64,000 nucleotides of DNA. Source: Ophiura sarsii (taxonomy: Eukaryota > Echinodermata > Ophiuroidea > Amphilepidida > Ophiuridae). The stretch is from assembly GCA_035610835.1 (NCBI GenBank), contig CM069447.1, forward strand, positions 41,316,648 through 41,380,647, in the 5' to 3' direction. The notes under the pieces were generated by a model that had not been told where the DNA came from, searched no databases, and saw only the letters and a program-made list of their open reading frames with translations. The position numbers and the translations under genes were made by a program. Position 1 is the stretch's first letter. Every line of letters begins with the position of its first letter. Of the stretch, positions 12,101 through 22,079 are shown in pieces.

Positions 12101-13323
12101 ACTGTAATTCTGCTGAAATTGTACGGTATACGAGAGGGGGATCGAGTCTGTATAATTCCATGAGTTTGAAGGAATAATGCAGCACTGTCACATTTTAAAA
12201 ATGAAATGTCACACCGATATTTAAAAAAGAAATCCAGAAATCCAGGGAGATACTAACATTGAACATAGAAACACCGAGTAATGCAATCCTAGCTGTGAAA
12301 TCCGTACGTCGCGGTTCTCGGATTAGGATTACAGTTCTTAGGCTCTGATGTACAGGGTAAGTCAAACAACTGCAACATTGGAAAGAAGCCATCTTTTTTT
12401 TTTTAAACTAAGTTGAAGTTTGAAAATGTTTAAACGTTATAAGAATACCCTACTTATTACCAACTTTGTGTGAAAAATGAAGTCAATATCATTTTCCGTT
12501 TGCCTTTGGTGAACCTTTTTACCAATTTTACACGTTTGTCCACGAGATACCCAAAACATGCATAAGATCGCATGCAAAATGTGTCTCCCGTTTAAATTTG
12601 GAAACTTGAGTACATTCTTGCTGTCATTCGAATTGAATGCATTCTTTCTTGTTAACATTTGACATAATCAATTTACCTCACCCATGCTATGAATTGCTTA
12701 TAATGTTCTAAATTTGGATCATAATTTTTTGTTGGCGGGATATTCAAATATGAAAATGCAATGTGTGCAATTTCAATTGAAAATCACTGTGTTCGTGGAC
12801 AAACACGTAAATTGGAGTGTGCGGCAAAGAGTGTCACCAAAGACAAACGGAAAATCCGTTCGACTCCATTTTTTCACACAAAGTTAGGAGCAAATATGTC
12901 ATTCTTGCCACGTTTAAAAAGTTTAAAATTCAACATGGTTTTGAAAACAAAATGGATTCTTTCCACTAGTGCAGTATTTTTGACTCACCCTGTATATAGG
13001 GTAGTCCTATGATAGACTTTAGTACTTACCAACACGCCACCCCATATAGGCCATCCAATTATAGCCGGAAACGGATAATAAGTGCTGTTGCAGGCATTCA
13101 CATCACCGATGACACAAATAGCTAACAAAATTGCGAAGACACCAAATGTCACAGACAACACAGCGCACGCAATTTGAATTCCTCCTGTGATCATTGCTGC
13201 TCTTACTTTGAAATGCTGGTTTGGGGATGAAGCAGGTGCATTCCCTTGATTAGCTGCAGCTGTCGCCGGCGCTGTTGCGTACGAAAATGATACCGGTGTT
13301 TGGGCATGTTGATATGCGGCCAT
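3118..13323 (-). CDS. MS4A/CD20-like four-pass membrane protein, gene A (six coding exons)
   Basis: Predicted coding exons on the minus strand are 13323-13030, 11593-11537, 11010-10885, 7406-7293, 4124-3707 and 3125-3118, giving about 338 residues. Every junction has GT-AG ends and the frame is kept throughout (four phase-0 introns, then one phase-1). The product has an Ala/Pro/Asn-rich cytoplasmic N-terminus (residues 1-40), TM1 (about 41-70), a short loop with Cys, TM2 opening with the MS4A signature IGWPIWGGVL and continuing FYFVAGILGVCSKNR across the exon 1/2 border, TM3 (IGAYMFMSIVSSLCAFG), a Cys-containing outer loop, TM4 (AAVAFVEFVVAIVSAAFCC), then a Pro/Gln/Asn-rich tail. MS4A proteins are four-pass membrane proteins that associate with receptors and channels. 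The 57-bp exon 2 is short, and both copies have it. The tail is longer than in most family members because of a minisatellite. Family assignment is firm from the TM pattern; ligand and function are unknown. A divergent paralogue (gene B) lies in the same orientation about 23 kb away. Confidence 0.82.
3351..3566. mobile_element. Small TU-like foldback element in last intron of gene A, 12-bp TSD
   Basis: Inverted arms are built of imperfect tandem units of the type ggtccgctactcagaa. The element is flanked by a 12-bp direct repeat gtatattatagg (3339-3350 and 3567-3578) that occurs once, with one change, in copy B (near 26600-26630). Modular foldbacks with tandem-repeat arms are known as TU elements in sea urchin and FB in Drosophila; those have shorter TSDs, so the exact family is open. 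Confidence 0.65.
3707..4124 (-). CDS. Gene A exon 5: Pro/Gln/Asn-rich cytoplasmic tail with 18-residue repeats
   Basis: 418 bp (139 codons plus one base). The acceptor is gaaacag at 4127-4125. It opens VQYQPNAQ, then QQPPPGPF, then five 18-residue units of the type FQHNTQPPSFQGAHNEGT, and a unique end NWQLSNRPQ. A consensus gtaagt follows at 3706-3701. If unspliced, the frame would stop two codons later in A but run on about 25 codons in B, so the shared donor is the more likely end. The tail is low-complexity and probably disordered, resembling PGPF/NPXY-poor adaptor-binding tails. Confidence 0.78.
3804..4075 (-). repeat. 54-bp in-frame minisatellite in gene A tail exon (about 5 units)
   Basis: Five near-identical 54-base units on the minus strand encode FQHNTQPPSFQGAHNEGT with point variants (GAH/SAQ, FQH/FKH). 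The period is a multiple of three, so length changes keep frame. Gene B has only about one and a half diverged units (FQLNTQPPTGSFQLNAQ), so expansion is specific to A. The stretch is open in several frames only because of the repeat. Confidence 0.9.
5041..5965. repeat. Dispersed repeat interrupted by the 640-bp module
   Basis: A sequence starting tatttttccgaacattg and ending after aacgcgaaaggaggcgag is present whole at 17311-17530. Here its first 100 bp occurs twice, on both sides of the 5148-5776 module, and the rest follows once. It lies in the long intron of gene A between exons 4 and 5. Confidence 0.6.
5185..5427. mobile_element. Foldback (MITE-like) module, copy 2
   Basis: Near-identical to 530-775, inside the larger 5148-5776 repeat. 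That repeat is itself flanked by two direct copies of a different 100-bp sequence (5041-5142 and 5775-5876). Confidence 0.6.
7293..7406 (-). CDS. Gene A exon 4 (114 bp): TM4
   Basis: 38 codons, phase 0. The acceptor is ctccctag and the donor gtgagt. It encodes PVIHSLSAAVAFVEFVVAIV, then SAAFCCHGVCCGPPRQVI. The hydrophobic run with an embedded Glu, ending in a Cys-rich juxtamembrane stretch (CCHGVCC), fits TM4 followed by likely palmitoylated cysteines. This exon falls in no long open frame and was found by translating conserved sequence between the two copies. Confidence 0.78.
7660..8049. mobile_element. TTAA foldback MITE in intron of gene A (empty site in B)
   Basis: Arms of about 185 bp (ttaaaggcatagtatgtgat ... 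and its inverse ... cacataatatacctttaa) pair along their length. The termini are TTAA on both sides. In copy B the same spot reads cagccattaacagacgg (around 33143-33160) with a single TTAA, which shows a 4-bp target duplication. piggyBac-type and Kolobok-type elements use TTAA. No coding sequence. Confidence 0.85.
8239..8410. mobile_element. hAT-like MITE end with poly-C tracts, truncated
   Basis: Begins cagtggcataactag, like the CAGTGGCGTAAC terminus of the complete hAT-type MITE at 23463. It continues into C-runs of 17 and about 20. Copy B has the counterpart at 33465-33570 (cagtggcgtaacccc), so insertion predates the duplication. No right end is recognisable. Confidence 0.45.
9353..10188. 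mobile_element. Harbinger-type MITE, about 836 bp, TTA target duplication
   Basis: Termini are gggaccgttcattatttatg and its inverse cataaataatgaacgctccc, flanked by TTA on both sides (9350-9352, 10189-10191). PIF/Harbinger elements make TWA duplications. The interior has long C-tracts (9491-9527, 10113-10152) and no transposase; an open frame at 9556-9789 inside it is not protein-like. Confidence 0.65.
10370..10680. repeat. Intron sequence shared with copy B (33575-33970)
   Basis: Contains aaacagtcagaaaataaa, a short inverted ttgtcctggttccaggacaa, and a gattttgaagtaatta word also found in the arms of the TTAA foldback at 7660-8049, so it may be a solo half of a related element. Shared by both copies, hence older than the duplication. 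Confidence 0.5.
10885..11010 (-). CDS. Gene A exon 3 (126 bp): TM3 and extracellular loop
   Basis: 42 codons, phase 0. The acceptor is attctatttag and the donor gtatgt. It encodes TM3 (IGAYMFMSIVSSLCAFGQVF) and a loop with two Cys spaced as in gene B (LCNFNGVC), probably a disulfide in the second extracellular loop. Gene B is one codon shorter here. Confidence 0.8.
11537..11593 (-). CDS. Gene A exon 2 (57 bp): second half of TM2
   Basis: This exactly 57-bp exon (19 codons, phase 0 at both ends) encodes FYFVAGILGVCSKNRKGCV. It follows an attatag acceptor and precedes a gtaagtgtg donor. It completes TM2 and the short basic cytoplasmic loop (CSKNRKG). The frame stays open past the donor for about 20 codons, but that continuation is not needed for an MS4A topology. 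Gene B has the same length and both splice sites. Confidence 0.78.
12048..12115. repeat. Three tandem 24-bp units
   Basis: Three copies of acgattttactgtaagtt(ct) in a row; copy B has about two (35760-35800). Intron 1 of gene A. Confidence 0.7.
12353..12992. mobile_element. Palindromic mariner-type MITE, 640 bp, TA target (empty site in B)
   Basis: Ends are cagggtaagtcaaa and, inverted, cagggtgagtcaaa. The two halves (about 300 bp each) are diverged inverse copies of one another, e.g. ccaactttgtgtgaaaaa on the left and its inverse on the right. TA flanks both ends, and copy B shows the uninterrupted sequence ctctgatgtagggtag (36025-36045). Tc1/mariner-related elements use TA. No coding sequence survives. 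Confidence 0.75.
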
Positions 13324-13352
13324 TTTCACAACAATAAAAGGGTTTTTCAAAG
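13030..13352 (-). CDS. Gene A exon 1: start codon, N-terminal tail, TM1, start of TM2
   Basis: The exon opens at 13352 after a tttttcag acceptor, so the first bases are 5' UTR. I place the start at the ATG at 13323 (MAAYQHAQ). An upstream TTG gives a longer open frame, but the ATG is conserved in gene B. The coding part is 294 bp (98 codons, phase 0) and ends GGVL before a consensus gtaagt donor at 13029-13024. Residues 30-40 are Ala/Asn/Pro-rich; a hydrophobic segment starting AAMITGGIQI forms TM1. Confidence 0.82.
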
Positions 13353-13455
13353 CTGAAAAACGTAAAACATATTATTAGATGATAATTTAATACCGAAACA
13401 ATGAAGTACAATATCACCATGTGGTTGGCTTGAGCATAGACAAATAGACAATTAC

Positions 13456-13592
13456 CCTTGGCTCATCTAAGATTCCTGGACAATCGGTACATTGGATGGT
13501 AGTTGGGTTGGAGTGTTCAGCAGAGGGGTCATTCAGAGGATCTAAATCTACGTTTGAATGATGTAGACACCAATAACTTCCAATCAATAATA
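13456..13592 (-). other. Probable 5' UTR exon of gene A
   Basis: Sequence conserved with gene B (36498-36634) ends on the minus strand in GAGCCAAGG before a gtaatt donor, followed by a 103-base interval ending in the tttttcag acceptor of exon 1. It has no in-frame start leading into exon 1, so I read it as 5' UTR. The upstream edge is arbitrary. Confidence 0.35.
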
Positions 13593-13749
13593 TGTTATTA
13601 TTACAGATAATAATTTGGCATCCAGGCCGAGTGTGAGCGACCTGCATGCCTTCATTAGTGACATGAATGCATACATGTAATTTAGATGAAAGAGGAGAGA
13701 AAAGTATAAGTTCACTTACGTATACAGCTCTAAAATAGTTGTGCATCAA

Positions 13750-15330
13750 ACAATTGAAGGTAGGGCAGATAATACTAATAGACCACTTGGTTAGCTTCTA
13801 CAACAATGCATACACTGTACAGCAGCTAAATGTGTATAATACGAGTGTCATGCAATAAGTTCTACCTCCTAACTCATAGCATCGCTATTACGAATGTCAG
13901 CTTCATGATATTCGTCATGATTATAGCTACACATTTTAAGTAAATCATAATTGATATCTAATAAGAAGATTCATAAAATAATTCCAAATTTGAACTTACT
14001 GTTCCAGACAGTTTCGACGTCCGATCGGATGTCTTTCTCAATGGTGTATGACCGTTGATTCAGTGTTGCCAGAAGGAGTTGACTTTCTGGTGACGTCACG
14101 AGATGTGTTTGGTGACGTTTTCTGGATCAATTGATCGTACAAGTGTTTAAGTTGGATTTGCGACGGCTGGTGTTTCTAGTGTTGTCTCTCGCGAGAATGT
14201 TTGTATCGTACCAATTTATTAGATGGTTTTCAGTAGCAGCGTGATCTGCGATGGAAGACTTCATCTCCGTATTTTGTGAGTCTTTCCTTTCCGTGCGTGT
14301 AAATTTGCGGCCTGTAATTTTGTCCGTTTCTGTTTTATGTTCCAAACCAAACACATCTCGTGACGTCACCAGAAAGTCAACTCCTTCTGCCAACACTGGA
14401 TCAACGGTCATACACCGTTGAGAAAGACATCCGATCGGACGTCGAAACAGTCTGGAACAGTAAGTTCAAACTTGGAAATATTTCCTTGGATTCTTGATGA
14501 AATTTTTCAATTTTGTTATGATGTGGTCAAAGCCAGAGAGAGATTTTGGACAACGGAAACGGAAAATTACTTAAATACATGTTTTTCGGAGTTTTCTTTC
14601 GCATTGTAGGCCTATGGTTATACATAAAGAGCACGATTTAAATAATGAAAATGGAAAACAATTAATGATATCTGAATATATTATAGTCTTATCATGTATA
14701 AATCGGATTGTAAGCAATATTAACTCTTGTAGGCTTGCACATAGTGTAACATCAACTCGAATGTATTGCTATGCCTTTGGCATACTGGAAACTGCTAATC
14801 AGTAACATTTTCGTTGTTACTTGTAAGTCAAACCACAGTGATGCCTCGTATGTTAATAGCCATTTTTTCCTTATGTGCAACTTTCAAAATAGTCAATAAG
14901 GTATTCAACGGTAGACCACCAATTCACAATGAATCTGTAGCAAAGGTTCCAAGCTGTAATTGTGTAATATTTCATGAGACTGGCTCTTGTAATAACGAAG
15001 TTATGAGGTAAGAGGTAGAACTTATTGAACGACCCTCGTAGGATAGTATCATGAATGAATACTGTGCAAATAAAAGTCTACACTTACTAAGGCACTACTC
15101 AGCCAACAAAACTGTGCCATGATCTGGACCTTGATACACACACCAGACGACAATGTACACGGTACGCCCACTCTTTCGGGGTAACACACTATCACGGATT
15201 TCTATCCGAGAATGGCTTTTTTATTTGAAATCATTACACCCCCTATGGAAGACATTACTTTGATCTTCCTCAGAGGGAGTGTGAATTTAAAATGGGGTTA
15301 TACCTGCATATGTGACTCCATTTGAAAACC
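13750..15330. other. 5' flank of gene A shared with gene B, no gene
   Basis: Apart from the inverted-repeat insertion, sequence from 13850 to 15300 aligns in pieces with 37400-39560 (e.g. ccagagagagattttggaca; cgacaatgtacacggtacg). Small open frames here are not conserved between copies. The promoter should lie in this interval but I see no certain TATA or initiator. Confidence 0.55.
13990..14480 (-). mobile_element. Inverted-repeat insertion carrying a Penelope-like element remnant
   Basis: Arms of about 125 bp (13997-14120 and 14345-14465; ttgaacttactgttccaga ... tgacgtcacgagatgtgtt) are almost perfect inverses. Between and into them, minus-strand 14411-14127 encodes a fragment with KSSIADHAATENHLINW then YDTNILARD, the linker/GIY-YIG-side pattern (Ala-Asp-His ... 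Asn-His ... Asp/Asn-Trp) of Penelope-like retroelement C-termini. PLEs are known to have inverted or partial terminal repeats. No complete RT or GIY-YIG core is present. Absent from copy B at the corresponding place (around 37540). Confidence 0.6.
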
Positions 15331-17310
15331 AATGAGCCACGTGAAAAAACGTTAACATTTCATGTAGAGGTTATACTAACATGGATATCATTCACCAGGT
15401 TGTTTTGAACATAGAAATAGTAGATTTAGAAGGAATAACAATGATCCATGATTAAATCTCCAATCACATTGCCGAGCTATAACATTGATTGTTACTTAAA
15501 TCCTATTAAAGAGCATTATCCTAGCTTAGGTAACGTGATAATGCTACTTTTGTATAGCCATGGAATTAGAAGTGAGACCGTTGGCGAGAGTTTTGAACAG
15601 GTGAATCAATAACGTTGTTGAATCTGAATACATTAAAATGATATAGCGATAGTATCATGATGTGTTTGTCCCTGCTCATATCGGTCCTATAAGAAAACCA
15701 TATTGAATTATATGGACCTAGATAGTTGTGGCAGAGTAATTTTGGCTTATAAAATGTAATAGTCTTTGATGCATTATATGAGGAAGGGGCAGTCAGGGGC
15801 ACTCATATGGCAAATTTGATTGTGTGTTTTGTTAATTTAGGTATAATTTGCGATCAATTTAATTACCCGCATGTAATCGAAATATTTAATATTTTTTAAT
15901 TAATGAAATGTTATCATATTTAATTCGTCAAAACAGGTCAATATTATCGTATTATGTTATTCAAGGAGCCATACTTGTTGCCATTTGTTTATAATACATT
16001 TAGCACATATACATTTCCAATTGCAATGTGTCGGCGCGTATCGTGATTTTTTGAGCATTTATTTCACATAGAAATGTATAAAGCAAAATGTATGCACAAC
16101 TTTCGAATTGATTATAGACGGCAATATGATTCAACACATAGCGTAAGTATCAATGTCCAATTCTTTGTAAAGTTGAATAGATAATCTGATTAGGTTATCT
16201 CGTTGTTATTCCTTCTCCCTCTACTAATTCCATGTTTTGAATGAAGAGGGTTGTGTAGGTTAGTCGAAAGTCCATGATGACACGAGCATATCATGATACC
16301 GCGATTTTTTTGGGCTCACAATGTAGGTAAACACATCACTAATCACCAAATTAAAATGCACAATTGCAACCGATGGGGAACTCCTGCTATGAAGGGGACA
16401 ACTCTGGGGTTATTTTGGCGGTGGTTGGCGATATGGAAGGTATTGCCTTCCATTCAGATAGTCACCTCTTGCTCACAAGCTATGTGTACGCTAGTCAAGG
16501 GCGCACAGCACTAAATCACTCCTCGTTTTGTGTAATGGTAGTAAGTTCCGGCAAAAACAAAAAACGATTTTGTGATTAATGGGTCCTTTGGGAATCAGTT
16601 TGGCGTGAGGGTAGCATTTCATAATTAAAATGAAAGATAATCTCATGTACTTTGATCAGGAAATTGCAAAATATTGAATTTCGATTGTATTGAAAATTTA
16701 TCACGTGGATGAACATACGTGATCGGAGGCGGTTAGAAGGCGAGCGTCCGGGCTGAAAATAGGGGTGGCGCTGTTTAAATGATCGTATCGTAAAATCTAA
16801 TTGGAAGGTGTAACATTTCTTGACGATTTTAAGAAATTTGAATGTTTGTTTATTAGAATAAAGCATTCGAGACATTCCAAAAATGGTTACTAAGGGCCCA
16901 AAATAGCGACTCTTTTAGCCCTAATTTACATGTAATCCAATGGGCGGTTTATTTCGTGCTATGCTCGTTTTATCAATCAAGGGCTTAACAAATTAAGTTT
17001 AAATAAATGTTTTTAAACCCATTTGTCATATTGATATCAAATCATGTCGGGGGGGGGGGGGGGGGGGGGGGCGTCCAGGTTTAATTTGGGCCTAAATTAA
17101 GACAAAAATAAGGCTTTCAAAGTATCAAAATGTCAATAACAGTACTCTGGGCAATTCCCTAGAGGATATAACCCAAAACAAATTACATTGTGAGTTTACC
17201 TGACATACGATACATTATGCGTGACAGATAAAAAGACAATTTAGGCCTATTATTATTTCAAAATTGAAACGTTTTTCACCCATACCCCTAAAATTCGGCA
17301 ATTGCAACTC
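15331..17310. other. Intergenic, no gene recognised; 23-base poly-G tract
   Basis: Contains one copy of the catgtagaggttatacta repeat (15360) and an uninterrupted run of 23 G at 17049-17071. Open frames at 16293-16875 overlap each other on both strands and show no protein features. Confidence 0.55.
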
Positions 17311-17530
17311 CGATATTTTCCGAACATTTCCGATCATACCATTTTAGTTCTTGGTCGTACTATAATTTTAATGGCATATTTGGTTTCCTCATGCAATTCC
17401 CCTTCAGAAAATGTATACTTTTACTACCTCAGGGGGGTATACAAGCAAATATAAATGTGTAAAGTTAAAATCATGATGCGAAAGCCAAAATCCGTGTGTA
17501 ACGCGAAAGGAGGCGAGCTTAAAACACATG
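17311..17530. repeat. Uninterrupted copy of the 5041-5965 dispersed repeat
   Basis: Starts tattttccgaacatttccg, includes gtcctggtcgtactat-like sequence, and ends aacgcgaaaggaggcgagc. Unlike the copy at 5 kb it is not split. Confidence 0.65.
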
Positions 17531-17809
17531 ACCATATATATGCTACACACCAGTTCTCATATAAATCTTATAAATATTCTCAACTTTCATAAACAACACT
17601 GTTGGTTGATGTAAACCATGAGCTGGTCCACCACAATGCTCACCAAAGATATTCAAACTAATATTGAAATATAGATAATGTTAAAACACCGTAATTAGTA
17701 TAGTCATAGACCTACCAACATGCGCTATTTCAGTTAAAAGTCGCGGTCTTTAATTACACTTTCACCATGTTCACAGTGATCATGGTGATTCCGTGAAACA
17801 AGTTGGATG

Positions 17810-18200
17810 TCATCTTTTTGCAATAGCCTATCTTTATGTCTAGAAGAATAATTAATTTGTAGATTACCAGTGCAGTCATCTTCAGAGCCTTAATTTCACC
17901 CTTTTTAAGATGAGCACTCCCGATGCGGAAGATAACCGTGTTGCAGAATATAGCTTTTCTTTGATTTGGCAACACCTATACACCTATGATATCAACTTTA
18001 TTACTATTATCATCATGGAAGCCAAATAATACATCTTTTTGCAATAGCCTATCTTTATGTCTAGAAGAATAATTCATTTGTAGATTACCAGTGCAGTCAT
18101 CTTCAGAGCCTTAATTTCACCCTTTTTAAGATGAGCAATCCCAATGCGGAAGATGACTATTGGGGGAAATCAGCGTGTTGCAGAATATAGCTTTTCTTCA
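17810..18200. repeat. Local direct duplication (about 150 bp, spaced 220 bp)
   Basis: catctttttgcaatagcc ... gcggaaga occurs at 17810-17930 and again at 18031-18150. Related sequence is at the window start and at 24176-24215. Confidence 0.65.
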
Positions 18201-19084
18201 TTATCTTCATCTATCTTTATCTGTTGCAAACGTATTTGTTCAGTCTCTTTCCATATTGTTTTGTTTTCTTACAGCTATAAAAAACATATTTCAATGTAAT
18301 CGATTTCGATACAAGTTTCATAAAATATTAGTTTCCTCCTTCCTTCTATTTCTTAAGAAATACTTATGTTGAATAAATGTTGCTAAGGATTTTCCAGTTC
18401 AATGTTTCAATTCGTGGTTCTTTGATATTGAACCAATCGAAAAATTATATTTTTGAACTTCTTTTCCTTTGTGTCCTTACTTGTATTGAAGCTATGTATT
18501 TCAGTACAAAACTACCGTCCGTTTTAAATTAACATTTGAGCTCATCTATTGACCTAAACTCCCCATTTTGGTTAAACAAATATCCACTGTACATTTATAT
18601 ATGTTAAGAGATACATTTTAAAATATAATTTACTTCAGAATTCAAGATGAGCATTAATAATGGTCATTTTTTCTGTTGCCACTCATGAAAACGCGAAAGC
18701 AGCCTTTATCCCCAGCATATTTAAATTGTGACTGTTTAAGAGCTTTATAGCTGGAGAGGAGAGAATTCATTGTATAAAACACATTAAAACACATGTGACC
18801 TTCTACCCTATACTCTTAATCGTTATAGGTGTTAGTTCATACATGTAATACAATTGTAAAAAATACACAAATCCCAGTTGTTATCATAAATGAGGGCACA
18901 CCATCCAACATATCACTGCGTGTCCATTTAAGTTTAAGACAACACTTTCACGTTTGAATAATAAACAAATTCCATTCTAAACAGCTGGTTTAATCTAAGT
19001 TTGAGACTTCCAATCGCATGTTTAGTATTTTTAAATACATAGTGAATACACAACAAAAATGTAAACACGAAATAGCTTAATGTT
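18200..19084. repeat. Partial third copy of the gene 3' flank
   Basis: Aligns piecewise with 24220-25150 (e.g. ccatattgttttgtt; gattttccagttcaatgttt; cattctaaacagctggttt). It has no attached gene body and ends where a retroelement relic begins. This suggests that a third gene copy once existed or that the flank duplicated separately. Confidence 0.5.
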
Positions 19085-20414
19085 GCAAAGAAAACATGTA
19101 ATGGCATATTAAATCCGACGAACCCACCTGTTTCACCACCCACTCTAAAAAAGATGAAAACAGTTTAAAGTATGCGGGAGAACAGGACGTCCCCATTTGG
19201 CAATGCTTTGTCAACATAATAGTCATCTCCTACCCTAATCCCCAAAAGATGAAAATCTTTCGGATTAATTGGCAACAATCTGAAGGCCGACTCGATGTCG
19301 GCCCCACCCGAACCACTAGATTGACAGCGTCATCAAAATTTGCGTAACGCACCTTGCAGTCATCTTCATTGATTCCATCGTTGATAGAATTTCATTCAGG
19401 AAAGGATAAATGCTGAATTAGCCTAAATGTATCCACCTCTGACTTTGGCACTAACCCAATACGTGAAACAATTAAATTATAAACTGAACATGATTTGGAA
19501 GGCCCGGCAAACTTGCCCCAATTTAACTTTGTTTGAGAGTTTCTGAATAACAGTTGCGGGATCACCGCTAGCCGATTTTAAGTCATCTGTGTCCCTGCCA
19601 ACTGCTGCCCGAGTAAGCCAATTCAAAACCCTTTCCAAAACCATCCCTAATTTTAGCTGCCGCAAAAACATTTGGGTAGCGTGCTAACCAAGGAATGTAT
19701 TTATCAAACATAACCGGAGTGCGATATATGCAACAAAGACAGCTTGTGCTAAGACCTGAACAGTTTTGAGGAGAATCAATATTAGCATTAATTTGTGCTG
19801 AATTTTCCCCTCTTTGAGTTTGACTATGACCTACAAGCCTTGGCCCCATGGTTGTCTCTTTGACATTGACTACATAAGTGCTTTAAGCTACAGGGGTACG
19901 GGTACAACCCGACTCCCCATTGAAGTCAAAACAAAAGCCCCCATTTGACCCTGGCCCACCTGACTTCGACGCCGACCCCTCTTGACGTTCGACCTGACTG
20001 AGACCCCTAGAGAATTCCCACGCAAATTAGTATTTGTCATATTGGAACGCGGAACTGCCACGTAAAACGCCCGTAATTCCCCATCAATTGACGCCCATGA
20101 CCTATCGGGATGTGATGCATACGATTCTGTGAATCGTATTCTTCCAACCCCAAGACCCATAACGACTCGCAGCCGTACGTATCAGGTTACCATATTTCAA
20201 TAGCCTTTGGGTGCGACTAGTGTGTGCTTTGAGATAGACAGCAGCAAATATCAGAAGTGCGCTTGTCCATCAGTCGGTTTGAATTGATTTTAGGCTGTGG
20301 TTTTGTGTACCTCCCCACCTCTATCTATAAGGGAAGCAAAGTCAACGTATTCCCCTTATGCTATCTTGTCCTTTATATTTTGAGGTAAACCCTCGCCTAG
20401 TGGGCTACACATAG

Positions 20415-20448
<34 letters not shown>

Positions 20449-21156
20449 ACGGCATTTATATAGCGCTTTTTACATACATACATACATCTCAAAGCGCTTT
20501 ACAATTTATTCCTAGGATAGTCAGAACCACGGTTGCAGCCTATTATGGCGCAGGGTCCTATCAGTACAACGACTGTGACTACCTTAAATGCACAAGTAAC
20601 AGGCCCGGGATGATCCCCTACTCTTAACGATAAGGTCTGTGACTATTTAACGTGTTCAGGGTGAAGCGTCTGAATACACGGGACCACCGGCTTTACGTGA
20701 CTTTCCGAACCACGGGACAATTGAGACTAAATACCTTGCCCAAGGATACAAACACGTTGACCGCAGTGGGGCTCGAACTCACAAACCTATGATCGTGAGA
20801 CTTGCTTCTGATCCACTGGACCACACGTGCTCTACATAAGGAGTCAAAGGAGAACAATATGTGTTTAGAAATGTGGTGTTATTGTTCGTGTTTTACCGAT
20901 GGAAATCGAAGTTTTGGCTTTGAACATTGTTATTGAACGAATTCATAGTGTTAAAATTATGCTCACTGATCTGACCATTCGCACCTCTACCTGCTGCAGC
21001 CGTAGGATACGTTTGACGAATTCCATCACTAACGTTTTGACCCAAATTGATGCTACCTTGAGACGGCATCGACGCCATTTGACTTTGCTCGAACACGCCA
21101 TTTATACCAATATCGCAAAAGTCACGTACAGCTCCAACAGGTACCGCTCTCTGCAC
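19085..21156 (-). pseudogene. Decayed DIRS-type retrotransposon gag/RT relic
   Basis: Minus strand, in order: a Gln/Asn-rich piece (21156-20893), a gag-like piece with DRSWASIDGELRAF (20160-19888), then RT N-terminal sequence with YIPWLARYPNVFAAAKIRDG and FELAYSG (19849-19590), DDLKSASGDP and KLSNKVKLGQV after a frameshift (19620-19510), and further broken frames with RIGLVPKSEVDTFRLIQHL, then DIESAFRLLP-like and EWVVKQVGSS-like words down to 19090. This order (LxRYP .. LGRV .. GLVPK .. FRLI.HLS .. DIESAFR) is typical of DIRS-group RTs. Several frameshifts and stops are present, the YDD core is lost, and a SINE splits the gag part. It is a different family from the intact element at 44 kb. 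Confidence 0.65.
20415..20831 (-). mobile_element. tRNA-headed SINE with AAT microsatellite tail
   Basis: Reading on the minus strand from 20831: box A tggtccagtgg, a box-B-like agttcgagccc, then ccttgggcaaggtattt, a unique body, and the tail aaagcgctttgagatgtatg ... gcgctatataaatgccg followed by (att)n (20415-20450). The gcgctatataaatg tail is common in marine-invertebrate SINE/LINE pairs. Imperfect flanking repeats ctacacatag / ctacataag (20405-20414, 20832-20840) may be the target duplication. Confidence 0.8.
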
Positions 21157-21182
21157 ATGTACAATCCATGGATTCTGAAGTT

Positions 21183-21845
21183 GATGGCTAATTTTTTATT
21201 TGACATTTTGATAGAGCTTGCTGAGCTCTACAATAATCTGAAATTTGAGATTGATCGGAGGTACGGTTTTCTAGATATGACAATTTTATTGTCAAAATAA
21301 CTATTTTAAGTCATTTTGAATTGTATTGTTTTTCGGCCAACAGAGGGCAGTCTGTTTTCTTTTGTTTTAAATTGTTTTTTTGACTCCCTAGGTAAAATGT
21401 CTATACAAATTTAGTTTTTTGTTTTTGTATTGAAAACTCCATTAGATTCCCGCAGCACAGGAATTAAAGAGAGTTGTATAGTCAACATATACATCAAGTG
21501 GCATTACATGTAGTTTATTTTTTAGATAATTAAGTATTATTAATTATACAGATGTCTTACAGCCTCCCGCAGCACAGGAAGCTTTCTACAAACTATAATT
21601 AACGAGCTCCCAAAATTTCAGCTTTGTAGCATTTATACTTTTCTTGTAAAAATTAATTAATCATTTTAGCATAGATTAACTTTTCTTTGTATTTTGCTAG
21701 GGAGTCAAACAAAAGAAATGAACGCTTCAATTTTGCTTCCTTTTTGGCAATAAAATGGTCATATCTAGAAAACCGTACCTCAAATTTCAGATTATTGCGG
21801 GGCTCAACAAGCTCTATTAAAATATCAAATAAAAAATTAGCCATA
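21183..21845. mobile_element. Foldback element, arms about 110-200 bp
   Basis: gctaattttttatttgaca ... tacggttttctagatatgac on the left pairs with its inverse at 21735-21843. A second inverse pair (tttgactccctagg / ctagggagtcaaa) extends the arms inward. Between are two copies of a ccgcagcacagg word. No coding sequence. Confidence 0.7.
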
Positions 21846-22079
21846 GGAACAATCTTAAGGACCCGTTAAGGACGCAACTGCACCGGCCATTGTTGATTAT
21901 GTGCAGGTTCAAATTCAGCCCCACTCTGGTCGTTTACCTCTGGAACGGTGAAAACTTGCCGTTGTTGTTGACGCAATTGCACCGGCCCTTTTGTGCTGGT
22001 GCAAATTCAGCCAGCGGATTATGGACTAGTACACTGAGACTCAGTCACTTGTCGTGGTGCAGATTTGTTAGAATTAGGC

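Noticed and set aside
20899..21300. 133-codon plus-strand frame
   Set aside because: It overlaps the DIRS relic on the other strand and runs into the arm of a foldback element.
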